From Sacculina carcini (Eukaryota > Arthropoda > Thecostraca > Sacculinidae), in contig OU696584.1 of NCBI GenBank assembly GCA_916048095.2, positions 3,179,317 to 3,243,316 of the forward strand: a DNA stretch of 64,000 bases, in the 5' to 3' direction. The notes beneath the pieces were generated by a model that had not been told where the DNA came from, ran no database searches, and saw only the letters and a program-made list of their open reading frames with translations. This document shows, one piece after another, positions 29,340-39,149 of the stretch (positions within the stretch are counted from its first letter, which is position 1; every line of letters starts with the position of its first letter). The position numbers were made by a program, and so were the translations under genes.

Positions 29340-32281
29340 TTAATATTGGTTATCAAGAAAATGTTTTCGTATAATCTTCTTGAATCTATGCGTGTTGCTA
29401 CAGTTTAGTAGAGCTTTTATTTCAGTAGGCAAGCAGTTGAACAATTCCGGTCCGTAACTCACCACACTCATTTTAAACAGTGTGGTCCTAAACTTCGGTA
29501 AAGACAAGTTCAAATTATTGTTTCTAGTGTTACAAGCGTGTTCATATATTTGAAAAATATAGTTACGTCCAATCAATTTGTATATAAGGAGGATTGTGCT
29601 GTACTTATGGATTGATGAGAACTTGAGAATATCTTTGTTCCTGAATAAATATTCCGTGGAGTCGAATTTTTTCCTGTGGAAAATGCAGCACAAAAATTTT
29701 CTCTGTGCAACATTAACTTGAGTTAAAAATGAACTATAAGTACTGGCCCAGACTGATACGCAATATATTAAGTGAGGGTAGAAGAGAGCATAATATACAT
29801 ATAATTTTAGCTTCTTGTGTTAAACTGTGTCGAACCCGATATAAAATCCCCGTTACTTTTGCAAGTTTTGAACAAAGTTCACTGATTTGAACACTCCAGT
29901 TCAGGTTCTCATCAATGATAACACCCAAGAATTTGGTGGAATGACTCTGTCGCAAGTAAACACCATCCAATACGATTCCGGGGAAGTCGTGTTTAACGGA
30001 CCGATTTTGAAATATTATATAAGACGTTTTTTTAAATTTATCATAAGATCATTGGCCTGAGCCCAGTTACATATATTTTTGAGTTCTTTGTTTATTGTAT
30101 GATGTAAATCAGCAGCATTATCTTCTTTTAATAGTAAAGTTGTGTCGTCTGCATATATTGTGAAGTGAATTTTGGAACTAGAGTTAACAATATCATTTAT
30201 GTAAACTAAAAATAGTATGGGCCCCAGAACCGAGCCCTGTGGTACCCCATTATTAATTATCTTGACCGATGAGTAACACTTGTTACAGTACACACTTTGT
30301 GTTCGATTTATCAGATAATTTTCAAATAATTTGTAGGCAATGCCCCTTATACCCAAATGTTCCAATTTGTATAATAGTTTTGAATGGTTAATTTTATCGA
30401 ATGCCTTTGAAAAGTCTACGAATATTCCAGCCGCGAGGTGTTTTTTCTCTAAGCATTTATAAACACAATTGACAAAATCTAAGATGGCAGACTCCGTTGA
30501 GCAACCAGTTCTGAACCCAAATTGTTGTTGGTTTAAAAGTTCATTCTTTTCAAGGTATGAGATGAGTCTATAGGATATTACTTTTTCGAATACTTTATTA
30601 AATGAAGGAAGCATAGATATAGGTCTATAATTATTGACATCCCTCCTATCCCCTGATTTAAATATTGGAATAACTTTTGCACATTTAAGTTGATTAGGAT
30701 AATGTCCGAAGAAAAATGATAGGTTAATAATATGAACCAGAGGAGCACTTATGGTATCTGCGGTAAATTTCAGTAATATAGGAGGAATTTCATCAAAACC
30801 TGACGCATGACTGTTGAATGTACTTAGGATATTTTTTATTTCCTGTTCATTAGTTGATTGCAGAAACATAGAAGAAGATGGTGATGTTGAAAGGAATGTT
30901 TTGAAATCAGGACTACTTTGATATTGAGCACCAGTATTCAAAAAGTGTTCATTAAACACATCAGAAATATTTTGACAATTGTTGTGTAGTTCAATATTAT
31001 TGTCACCATGTTTTTTCCTCCCCATTAATGAGTTAATAATTTGCCAGTGTTTTTTAGCATTGCCTTTATTCGAAAATAATTTATCTTTATAGTATTTGTT
31101 TTTTGTCTTTCTCATCAAGGTTGTTAAATTATTCCGATACCTCCTATATTCTTCTCTATAAATATTTGGCCACTTTTTCGAAAGTCTTAACAATCGATTT
31201 TTTCTCTAATTTTCGCCTTGATTTCAGGAGTGATGTGGGGGCTCAGTTCACATTTATTTTTTGTTTTGATAATTTTATAAGGAAAATGTTCCTCAAACAG
31301 GTCCCTGAATGTGTAATAGAACTTGTCAAAGGCAATTTCCGGACATTGATCGCCAAGTACTTCATCCCAATTTTCAGAAGCCAATTTGATGTTGAATTCA
31401 GTCATGGAAATGTTGTTGAAGGTTCTAAGTCTCAAAACTTTCGGTATAATTTTAACTTTATGTGTTCGAAATTGGGAAATGGTGGGGATGTGATCAGATA
31501 TATCAGTTTCAATGATATAATTCACTTCGTTCCTATTGATATCTGTGGACCAAATGTGATCGATCAGAGTCGCTGATGAATCGGTAACTCTGGTTGGTCT
31601 AATTATTAAGCTATAAAACGAGTACGAATGCATGAGATTGACAAAATGTTTGACATTCTCAGTTCTTTCTAATAAGTTTAGATTAAAGTCCCCAAAAATG
31701 GAAATGTGTTTATATTGGTTCACTCTCAGCGATTCGAGTATGTTTTCCAATACTTCGAGAAATTCTATAAATTTGCTATTCGGTGGTCTATATACACATA
31801 TATTGATTAGTTTATTTTGCCCAACTGTAATTTCTGTACACAAGGTTTCAACACTATCCGACTTAACCGTGAACTCATCAATTATCCTGGATGAATGCCT
31901 TTCATCGATATAAATTACCACTCCACCTCCATGAACATTTCTACAATGTGCATGCATATTATATCCTGGTATTTCACAAAGTTGACAGTGCTCGGAATTC
32001 AATCTGACTTCAGTTAGCCCAATGACATCGAAATGATAAACTTCATTGTGAATGACTTCATCAACAAAAGTTTGTAAATTTTTGGGTATAGATCTTATAT
32101 TAAAGCTAATAATATTAAACGTGGAATAAGTTGGGTTGATCAGATCAGTTATATTACATATATATTCGGTTTTTACATTATCCGTTTTTTCAATTGGTTC
32201 GTTATCGAGAAAGTTATATGAATCTATAGAATGCTTATCCTCAAAATATAAAGAACGGTAATCATGCATGATATCAACCAT
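29340..32281 (-). pseudogene. CR1/L2-type LINE ORF2 (endonuclease plus RT), three one-base frameshifts
   Basis: Endonuclease: FNIISFNIRSIPKNLQTF, VIGLTEVRLN, GGGVVIYIDE, ICVYRPPNSKFIEF, SIFGDFNLNLLE and ETDISDHIPTI. RT: NYRPISMLPSFNKVFEKVI, QQQFGFRTGCSTESAIL, GIFVDFSKAFDKINHSKL, NNGVPQGSVLGPILFLVYI and the catalytic FTIYADDTTLLL. Thumb and C-terminus: STKFLGVIIDENLNW and YGPELFNCLPTEIKALL. No RNase H, as expected for CR1/L2. Only three breaks interrupt about 980 codons, near 31200, 30035 and 29810, and each is explained by one base in an A run. The copy is therefore very young or the breaks are sequencing errors. Confidence 0.85.
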
Positions 32282-32303
32282 GATCTAATCAGCCAAATAA
32301 TTA

Positions 32304-32552
32304 TTAGATGACTTGAAACTTTACTTGACGTTTGGTGCGTCCCTCCTGCGCTGGGACGCTGACCGCGCAGGACTGCGCTGACCTCTTGGCCCCGGCCGTG
32401 CTGCAGTCGTTGCAGCTGCAGGCACCTCCTCGGAGATCTGCAGGCCTCGGAGGCCTGTTCCTGTCCTGTTCGAATCGATCCTTGTCCTCAACTTGATGCC
32501 ATCTTTCTTTGATGATTAGCTTGGCACCGCGGAAATAGGCTATTTTTCCCTC

Positions 32553-32554
<2 letters not shown>
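32304..32554 (-). pseudogene. CR1/L2-type LINE ORF1, C-terminal fragment
   Basis: GKIAYFRGAKLIIKERW followed by a polar tail, ending at 32304 just before ORF2. The GKI-YFRG-KL pattern matches the C-terminus of L1/CR1 ORF1 RNA-binding proteins. The 5' remainder is replaced by the (GT)n tract. Confidence 0.6.

Positions 32555-32617
<63 letters not shown>
32555..32617. repeat. (GT)n microsatellite
   Basis: About 31 GT units, one change near the end. Confidence 0.95.
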
Positions 32618-32622
<5 letters not shown>

Positions 32623-32953
32623 GTGCATCTGTATATGTTTAGTATTTTCCGACTTTCAGTTCTGCGCGGTGTTTGATTAATATGTGGACGTGCGGGTGCG
32701 TTTTGTGTGTATGTGCGTGTATGTGTGTGTTTGAACAATATGCTGCCGCCGAGTCGGAGGAGCGGCGCTGGGGCGAGCCGGGACTCGGCACGGAAGAGGC
32801 CGTGCTTGCGGGGGCGTGTGGCGGTGTGTTGTTTTTCGGCAGTGTGTCTGGTGCAGTGAGCGGATTAAGTGGTGTTCTGTGTGCGAGAGAGTTCTGTGTG
32901 TTAGAGTTTTGCGCGTGAGAGTGCCCTTGTGAATCAATCTGTATTTTCGTTAC
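32618..32953 (+). mobile_element. GT/GC-rich repeat ending CGTTAC
   Basis: G-rich sequence with GCCGAGTCGG and GCGCTGGGGCGAG, then ...GAATCAATCTGTATTTTCGTTAC. The 3' end resembles the insertion at 7400-7827 weakly. It includes no gene. Confidence 0.4.
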
Positions 32954-33530
32954 ATTCGTGTATTTTAATCTGAAATACATCTTAACTACTGCTTTGCTCG
33001 GCCTGTTACCTACAATTACCATTGGAGCAATTGAACGACCAAGACCTAGTCTCGTCAAGCACAATCTTTGACCGCGATACACTACTGTCTGGTAGCACCA
33101 CAACGAATTATCAATTTTCAATTGAAGATATGCGTCCTTTAGGTCGACCAGCGAAGCCCTGTCTCCACGACAACTCCAATCCCTAAATTTTTCCGAACCC
33201 ACATTAGCATCGGCCGTATGAGCGTCAATATGCTGATTCAGCTCAATGTAATCCATTACAGGACGCATCATTTCTCCATTTCTTTGCTGGACGGCCACCA
33301 TGGGAATGAGTCCTTGGGCGGGACCAAGAACAGATTCGTCGAACGGTTTTAGCCAGCCGAAACTTATCCACCTTTCAACCTCACGATCATATATACATTT
33401 GGCCGCATCAGGTATTCTGTACTGACAAACCTTGTTGTTCAACATATTATGTTCCTCTCCATCTGTCCACTTCCAGCCAACGGTCCATGAATGATCGCAG
33501 TCGTCATAGAGCACCTGAAACTATTTGTGT
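32954..33530 (-). pseudogene. Gypsy-1 reverse transcriptase, N-terminal part
   Basis: Reads VCQYRIPDAAKCIYDREVE, RWISFGWLKPFDES, GLIPMVAVQQRNGEMMRPV, MDYIELNQHIDAHTAD and GDRASLVDLKDAYLQLKID with the first catalytic Asp in VDLKDAYL, then SIAPMV. The frame is open from about 33510 to the ATTC insertion border at 32954, where it continues at 28877. Confidence 0.8.
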
Positions 33531-33611
33531 TTGATTTCAGCCAGTTCTTTGTCATGAACGGCAGCTGTCAAACATACACATTGAGATTGGCCACCAAGAA
33601 CAACTTATCCA

Positions 33612-34634
33612 CTAGATGACACAAACTCCTTCCAGCAATTTAATTCCATTCATGCCAAGGATTAAACCAAACGCGATAGGATGGAATTCAATCACCAACA
33701 CTTGCACTCGTGCTGATTGTCCTCCATCCAATTGCACACGCACATAACCAACACCAGAACATTTTGTAGTCTCTCCACTCAGTATTACGAAACTCACATT
33801 GCATTTATTCCAATGAAAACAGGAAGTAGCACATACTGATACTGGCATACACATGCTGACATAGCGATACTGATAGACCCAGTGTCCAACAACACATTTC
33901 TGCACACACCACCGACGACTAGTTGGACACTGGGAAGTCCCTCATTTATTGACGAAAAGAGACCGGCACTGACGTCTCTCCCCCTTCACGTCTCCCTGTT
34001 TCGGACATCTTACAGCGATGTGGCCTTGTTTGCCGCACTTGTAACACACAATGGGCTGTCTGTCTTGATTACACTCTAGCCACGTGACCCATCTTGTCAC
34101 AGTTGAAACAACACACTGGTTGGTTCTCCCTTGACAAAGTTCGGCTGCCTGCGCACATAGCACTGCTCGATTCCGCCAGTCTCCGTTCATCAGAGAGGAT
34201 CGGGCGTACACGCTCTAGCACTAGCTCCAATGACATATCGTCCAACTGAGTGTTGACGCGCAAGATACGACTCATACTCTCCGGAAGACCACTTAAGAAC
34301 GCGCATTTGAGTGGAAGGTCACCTGTAATGCCGCACCTGCCGGCCAATTTTTCAACATCCGCCAAATAAATATCCGCAGATTCTCCACCCAACAATGTAC
34401 GCGACATGAGTGCCTCACATGAGGAGAAAGGATATGCCCGAAGGATCGAACCAATGCATCGTTTGACTTTAATTACGTCAAGTTGATCACCATCGGAAAG
34501 CCGGTCTATTACAGCGTAGGCGTCTCCAGATAATCTCATCTTGTATGACGGTAGCACCATCTGCGACCATCTGTGACCGGAGTCGCGAGAGACGGCCTTC
34601 GGCAGCGAATCAGCCTGACCGTCATTCGAGGCAA
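33612..34634 (-). pseudogene. Gypsy-1 gag with zinc knuckles and protease
   Basis: Gag: LPSYKMRLSGDAYAVIDRL, PFSSCEALMSRTLLGGESA, FLSGLPESMSRILRVNTQL, then two knuckles CCFNCDKMGHVARV and IVCYKCGKQGHIAVRCPKQ. The protease follows in shifted frames: VCRNVLLDTGSISIAMSAC with an intact DTG near 33875, and FGLILGMNGI near the C-terminal (I/L)LGxD position. The frame changes at 34069, 33942 and about 33860. Gag is cut at 34635 by the Copia insertion and continues a few codons beyond 37953. Confidence 0.75.
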
Positions 34635-34639
34635 CGCTG

Positions 34640-34804
34640 TGTTGTGTAAAAACATTTGGCGAAATCCACCGTTGGCAACTATATGTATAATGTATGATTG
34701 TGTTTGGCGCATCTCGTGTTGTTCGGTGTATCTTGCGTGAGGGAATATATGGTATTGTTTTGAGGTGAATTTTTCGTTGATTACCTAGAATAAATATGTC
34801 AACA
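34640..34804 (+). repeat. Copia 5' LTR
   Basis: 165 bp, TGTTGTGT...GTCAACA. The gag start codon (34796) lies inside its last 9 bases. Confidence 0.9.
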
Positions 34805-35530
34805 GGTTATGGGCCCAGACGGCTTCTGTTTGATGGTGATGCTCAGAATTTTGATTTGTGGAAGACTAAGTTTTTGGGATATCTCAGGATTCAGAAACTC
34901 CACCATGTAGTTGTGCCAGTAGAAGGAAGGACAATCTCTACTGATGAAAATGCATTAGTTTTTGCGGAGCTCATACAGTATCTTGACGACAAAAGTCTCT
35001 CATTGATAATGAGAGAAGCCAAGGATGATGGTGGAAAAGCTCTAAAGATTTTGAGAGAACACTACCGGTCGTGCAGAACACCAAGAATAATTTTATTGTA
35101 CACGGAACTTACATCTTTGAAGAAATCAGCAAATGAGGATATGACAGATTACGTCATCCGAGCGGAAAATGCTGCAACTGGTCTGAAAAATGCGGGTGAA
35201 TTGGTGAGTGATAATCTTTTGACGGCGATGGTTCTCAAGGGTCTCCCTGCTGAATATCAAACGTTCACAGCAGTGATAACGCAGAAGGAAAAACCGACGA
35301 CTTTCTCCGATTTCAAAGTGGCATCGCGAAGCTTTGAAGAAAATGTCCAGATCAAGAAATTGGATGGCGACACTATTCTGAAAACAAAAACTATGGCAGT
35401 CAGCGAGGGAGCGACTGTTGCTGATCGGCGTCCGATCGGCGAAACTGCACTCAGAAGCCGCGCAGATGGTGTGAAGTGTGTAACAGTCACACTCATGATA
35501 CCAAATTCTGCAGGAGGAAGATTCATGTGA
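34796..35530 (+). CDS. Copia gag (UBN2-type)
   Basis: Begins at an ATG inside the LTR (MSTGYGPRRLLFDGDAQNF) and continues with FDLWKTKFLGYLRIQKL, LSLIMREAKDDGGKALKIL, LLYTELTSLKKSANEDMTD and LLTAMVLKGLPAEYQTF, the UBN2 gag domain that forms the particle shell. At about 35480 the frame leaves the zinc knuckle: the bases that should give a CCHC finger (KC...HTHDTKFC) are read in the next frame, where pol begins. So the original single gag-pol frame is broken there by a small indel. Confidence 0.85.
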   Translation: MSTGYGPRRLLFDGDAQNFDLWKTKFLGYLRIQKLHHVVVPVEGRTISTDENALVFAELIQYLDDKSLSLIMREAKDDGGKALKILREHYRSCRTPRIILLYTELTSLKKSANEDMTDYVIRAENAATGLKNAGELVSDNLLTAMVLKGLPAEYQTFTAVITQKEKPTTFSDFKVASRSFEENVQIKKLDGDTILKTKTMAVSEGATVADRRPIGETALRSRADGVKCVTVTLMIPNSAGGRFM

Positions 35531-37122
35531 AAGCTGTGAGCAACGAGAACGACGATTTTGTATTCAAGGTCAGTAGTAATGTTATGAACGTAGATATTGA
35601 TGATGTGAATGTAGAAAGAGATGGTTTTGGTCATGTGGAAGTGGTTAATAGTTTGCTTGTTGATTGCGGAGCTACAGCGCATATTGTGAGAGATCGTGAT
35701 AATTTTGTGTCTTTTGATGAAACGTTTGATGGTTCTCGTCATTGTATTGAGTTGGCGGATGATAGTCGCGTTAAGGGTGTTGTCGAACAAAAGGGAACAG
35801 CTTGTGTTTCACTGTACGATTCAGGCGGTGAATCTAGACATGTTTTGCTAGAAAATGCTCTACTTGTGCCATCATTTTCTCAGAACATTCTTTCTGTACA
35901 GGCTGCTGCAGAAAAGGGAAGTGAAGTGTCTTTTATTGGTAATCACGGATATTTGATCACACCTGATGGAACAAAGTTTCATATTAAGAAAAAGTGTAAT
36001 CTTTATTATCTGTATAGTGTTGTACATGATAATGATGCCCGGCGATCACTAAAATCGTGGCATAGTGCTTTTGGTCATTGTAATGTGAATGATATATTTA
36101 AATTGGAAAAGGTAGTTAATGGAATGACAATCACTAACAGAAATTGTTTCGATTGTGATGTTTGTATTGAGGGTAAAATGACTCAATATCGTAACAAGAA
36201 ACCAGATGCTCGTGCAAGTAACATTCTTGAACTTGTGCATAGCGATTTAACCGGCACTATTGATCCTGTATCGAAAGAAGGTTACAGGTATACAATGAAC
36301 TTTGTAGATGATTATTCAGGTATGACGTATGTGTATTTTCTGAGACGCAAATGTGATGCCACACAGGCTTTTGAAAGGTTCTTGGCGGATGTCAACATGT
36401 ATGGCTGCGTAAAGAGACTGAGAACAGATCAAGGAACTGAGTATACTGCTCATGATTTCCAGAAAATCCTGATCAGACATAGTATTAAACATGAAATGTC
36501 TGCGTCGCATTCACCTCACCAGAATGGAACCGCGGAAAGGTCATGGCGAACACTTTTCGAAATGGCCAGGTGTTTGCTTATTGAGGCTAAGTTACCGAAG
36601 GAATTGTGGGTGTATGCCGTGATGACATCGGCTCATATTCGTAATAGATGCTACGTAAACAGATTGAAGAGAACATCATACGAAGCATTCACAGGAAACA
36701 AACCTGACGTAAGTAATATGAGACCGTTTGGAGTAATGTGTCATGCTTATGTTCATGACAAAAGTAAACTAGATGCCCGGAGCAAAAGAGGTGTGTTTAT
36801 TGGATATGACCGGAGTAGTCCCGCATATTTTGTTTATTTCCAAGCACATGGAAATGTGAGAAAGGTGCGATTGGTAAAATTCAGTGGGAATGATACACTC
36901 GCAAATGAGGATTGCAGAGAATATGTACAACCAGACGTAGGTGAGGATGTTTGTGATGTACCTGCACCGAGTGTAGCTCTAGATTCAGTGGGAGCAGAGA
37001 CAGGGTCCGCTAAAGAAAGAAGTCTGGTAGAAGTGGAGGAAAGAGTACGTGATACTATGAGTGGTGGTCCAGGGGGAGAGAACACAAATGAATCAACAGG
37101 GGACAAGTTCTGCACTACCTGA
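35476..37122 (+). CDS. Copia pol: protease and integrase, RT deleted
   Basis: Opens with knuckle remnant NSHTHDTKFCRRK, then the protease LLVDCGATAHIVRDRDNF (DSG changed to DCG). Next is the pre-integrase zinc domain (WHSAFGHCNVNDIFKLEKV, CFDCDVCIEGK). The integrase core follows with LVHSDLTGTIDPVSKEGYR, RLRTDQGTEYTAHDFQ and HSPHQNGTAERSWRTL, giving D, D and E. RPFGVMCHAYVHDKSK is the usual post-core block. The frame ends at 37122, after which the next recognisable residues are from the end of the RT. About 300 codons containing the palm are missing. No other stop interrupts it. Confidence 0.85.
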   Translation: MCNSHTHDTKFCRRKIHVKAVSNENDDFVFKVSSNVMNVDIDDVNVERDGFGHVEVVNSLLVDCGATAHIVRDRDNFVSFDETFDGSRHCIELADDSRVKGVVEQKGTACVSLYDSGGESRHVLLENALLVPSFSQNILSVQAAAEKGSEVSFIGNHGYLITPDGTKFHIKKKCNLYYLYSVVHDNDARRSLKSWHSAFGHCNVNDIFKLEKVVNGMTITNRNCFDCDVCIEGKMTQYRNKKPDARASNILELVHSDLTGTIDPVSKEGYRYTMNFVDDYSGMTYVYFLRRKCDATQAFERFLADVNMYGCVKRLRTDQGTEYTAHDFQKILIRHSIKHEMSASHSPHQNGTAERSWRTLFEMARCLLIEAKLPKELWVYAVMTSAHIRNRCYVNRLKRTSYEAFTGNKPDVSNMRPFGVMCHAYVHDKSKLDARSKRGVFIGYDRSSPAYFVYFQAHGNVRKVRLVKFSGNDTLANEDCREYVQPDVGEDVCDVPAPSVALDSVGAETGSAKERSLVEVEERVRDTMSGGPGGENTNESTGDKFCTT

Positions 37123-37637
37123 GCGGCACTATAAACAGGCATCTCGTGTATCGCCGATCTTCGAGTATTGAGCTTGTTGGATTTTGTGATGCAGATTGGG
37201 GTAGCTCATCAGATCGTAGAAGTATATCGGGCTACTGTTTCCGAATGACTCCACACAGTTCCCCCATATCGTGGAAGTCGCGCAAACAACCCACAGTAGC
37301 TTTATCATCGTGTGAAGCCGAATATATGGCCATGGCCGAGGCTATAAAGGAGGCCAAGTTTTTGAAACAACTATCTGTCGTAATGGGCGGTAATTTTGGA
37401 AAGTTTACCACGTTGTTTTGCGATAACCAGGGAGCCATAGCTTTAGCAAATAATCGTGTACTTCATCAAAGGTCAAAACACATTGACATTAAGTACCACT
37501 TTATCAGGTCCCAAATAGAGAATGGCTTGGTAAATGTTCAATATGTTCCATCAGGTAATAATTTGGCGGATGTGATTACCAAATGTGTTAACAGGATGAA
37601 ACTAGAAGAGGCACGTAGCCAGATGATGAACAATTGA
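37123..37637 (+). pseudogene. Copia RNase H (RT palm missing)
   Basis: From about 37112 the frame YLSGTINRHLVYRRSSS is the RT-RNase H link. RNase H follows: GFCDADWGSSSDRRSISGY, LSSCEAEYMAMAEAIKEAK, FCDNQGAIALANN, RSKHIDIKYHFIRSQI and NLADVITK, with all four acidic or His-associated motifs. It ends at TGA 37635-37637. Because the upstream palm is absent and the frame is not joined to pol, this part is not translated as in the parent element. Confidence 0.8.
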
Positions 37638-37779
37638 CACTTCACTGGTAAACATGGATCAGCCTGATAGGAATGTTGTGTATCAAAGTGTTCTTTCGTG
37701 TTTCTTGGTTCGGCTGTTGTTCATTGCGTTACAGGTTCTCGTTTGTGCGGGTGGATTTCGTAGCATGTTTTAGTGGGAG

Positions 37780-37948
37780 TGTTGTGTGAAAACATTTGGA
37801 GAAATCCACCGTGAATTGGCAACTATATGTATAATGTATGATTGTGTTTGGCGCATCTCGTGTTGTTCGGTGTATCTTGCGTGAGGGAATATATGGTATT
37901 GTTTTGAGGTGAATTTTTCGTTGATTACCTAGAATAAATATGTCAACA
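37780..37948 (+). repeat. Copia 3' LTR
   Basis: 169 bp, differs from the 5' LTR by a 4-bp TGAA-type indel and two bases. Confidence 0.9.
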
Positions 37949-38037
37949 CGCTGCCTCTATAATATTTCAGTGTTGTTAATGTGTTTTACTTATAAATATA
38001 CCTGATTGTGTTGAGAAAACACACACACACACGATAC

Positions 38038-38211
38038 CTGAGAGAAGGCACTGGTATGACACCATCGGTGACCGCCGCTGGCGTTCTGGCGCGCGCCGCT
38101 GGTCCTCGGCACTCGCTTGAAGCAGCGACTCACAAGAAAGCCGACGAGGCCGAGCAACAGCGTCGACACGGCTACATCTCGCCAACTGTACGTCTCATCT
38201 GGCCGCCACAT
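38038..38211 (-). CDS. DGKE: DGKE exon 1: start codon and membrane anchor
   Basis: ATG at 38211 (context ATAATGT) opens MWRPDETYSWRD, then a hydrophobic segment VAVSTLLLGLVGFLV followed by SRCFKRVPR (positive side), a single-pass anchor as in the epsilon isoform. It ends HRWCHTSAFSQ, equivalent to HGWCDTDLFSQ at the start of the first C1 domain. Donor GTATCG directly follows CAG, exit phase 0. The frame stays open upstream of the ATG for 40-50 codons without another ATG. The sequence to about 38330 may be 5' UTR. This is the first coding exon, so the promoter should lie to its right. Confidence 0.82.
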
Positions 38212-38389
38212 TATCCAGCGCCAGCTTCTCGTGCACTCTGTCTCACCGACCACCCTCCTTTCTCTCTTCCAATGCGTTTCCTTTGCTGCTATCTTAGGTC
38301 ACTGGAATCAAAAAACAATGAACCCTCACATACAAACATAAAAATATGAAATAAAACACAGTGAAGGCGTAAACTATATAAATGAACCG

Positions 38390-38625
38390 TAGCAGCTGCA
38401 GCTGTAGCGGTGTTTCCCTAAATTTGTGCAGAAGCCGAAGTGAAATGCAAGCTTGTTCTGGGTATTTTAAACGTCCACGATCTGCTTGAGCTATATGCCA
38501 CGCCCCGCTTTGCGCCCATCTACAATGGTGACTCCCGGTAGACTCAAGCGGGGATATTGATGACTGAACCCGGGCCAGGATTTCAACCACCTTGAACCTC
38601 TGGCATAAGAGTTATGCGCCCAAGC
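38390..38625 (-). mobile_element. tRNA-derived SINE upstream of DGKE exon 1
   Basis: Minus strand from about 38625: TGGCTTGGGCGCATAAC resembles an A box and arm, and GGTTGAAATCC a B box. The body ends with CACTTCGGCTTCTGCAC and AGCTGCAGCTGC, sharing the CTTCGGCTTCT block with the SINE at 17250-17523. Confidence 0.5.
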
Positions 38626-39110
38626 CAGAGCTGATCGGAAGCTGAAATGCAAGACCGTGGTCGTCTATTTAAAGAGCCGTGAATATAGCCCGGCAAAAAC
38701 AAGCATGCAAGACCAGGAACACTGAACTATGCAACAAACCGTGAAACCTCAATGCACCTATATCATCGGTGTTCTCACATTTTCAGTTTTATTGACTTTG
38801 TTGGAGGGCCAGCCGAGCAGAGCAGATTGAGCACCCTGGTAGGAATCACCACACTGGCGGCTCACAATACAGCGACCGCATCTCTGGTCGGCTAAAACAC
38901 AAAACAATGAGTTCTACTGACTAGCCACTACAATAAACAACACCAGTGGTCCTGCAGCTTTGGCGTCTACGCCGTAGGACCACCCCCAATCTGGGGGCCA
39001 AACCGCAGCAACAACCCTTCAAGCCTCGTCAGAACGACGGGGCTGTCGATGTTCTGGGATCGATTTTGGTCACCCGGGTTCCACAGGTCTTTTTTCAGCT
39101 CCGTGCAACT
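38626..39110. other. Region upstream of DGKE exon 1, no gene seen
   Basis: No recognised promoter motif or coding segment. CA-rich from 39120 on, leading into a LINE. Confidence 0.4.
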
Positions 39111-39149
39111 GGCTCAAATCATGACACCACGCTACACATACAAGTACAC

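Larger units (their letters stand above)
28908..32554 (-). mobile_element. CR1/L2-type LINE, nearly complete
   Basis: ORF1 3' part, complete ORF2 and a 3' UTR ending in a hairpin (AAGCCAATAATTGGCTT at 28996) and an (ATTACT)n tail at 28913-28935, a tail type usual for CR1/L2 elements. 5' truncated at the (GT)n tract. Confidence 0.8.
28882..32953. mobile_element. 4.07 kb composite insertion in Gypsy-1 pol
   Basis: Bounded by ATTC at 28878-28881 and 32954-32957. It contains GT-rich sequence ending CGTTAC at the right and a minus-strand CR1-type LINE in the middle. The outer unit is probably an LTR- or GT-rich repeat like 7400-7827 that was hit by the LINE. Confidence 0.55.
26921..34634 (-). mobile_element. 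Gypsy-1 LTR retrotransposon, 5' truncated and split
   Basis: Minus-strand gag, protease, RT, RNase H and integrase in Gypsy order. It is interrupted by a 4 kb insertion at 28882-32953 (TSD ATTC) and by a Copia element at 34640-37948 (TSD CGCTG), beyond which about 20-30 bp of gag-like frame continue. Numerous frame breaks. Confidence 0.75.
34640..37948 (+). mobile_element. Copia retrotransposon, internally deleted
   Basis: TSD CGCTG at 34635-34639 and 37949-37953. LTRs of 165 and 169 bp (34640-34804 and 37780-37948) start TGTTG and end CAACA, and differ by two substitutions and one 4-bp indel. After the 5' LTR, GGTTATGGGCCCAG (34805-34818) is complementary to the anticodon arm of initiator tRNA-Met, the half-tRNA primer known from Copia. 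Gag, protease, integrase and RNase H are present. The RT is missing. Inserted into the Gypsy-1 gag. Confidence 0.9.
14003..38211 (-). other. DGKE: Host gene span: diacylglycerol kinase epsilon-type, 5' half
   Basis: Five minus-strand exons (58, 57 plus 1 base, 43, 74 plus 1 base, and 24 codons) join without a frame break into about 258 residues collinear with the N-terminal half of diacylglycerol kinase epsilon: membrane anchor, two C1 domains, then the start of the catalytic domain. The enzyme phosphorylates diacylglycerol to phosphatidic acid at membranes. Introns 1 and 2 are 11.5 and 11.4 kb and filled with transposons. Introns 3 and 4 are 381 and 234 bp. The gene continues beyond the left edge. 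Family assignment is from remembered sequence similarity; phases and splice borders are directly visible. Confidence 0.82.

Noticed and set aside
37990..38253. An 87-codon ORF beginning at 38253.
   Set aside because: That start is a GTG. The coding part is DGKE exon 1 from ATG 38211 to the donor at 38037, and codons after the donor are intronic GT repeat.
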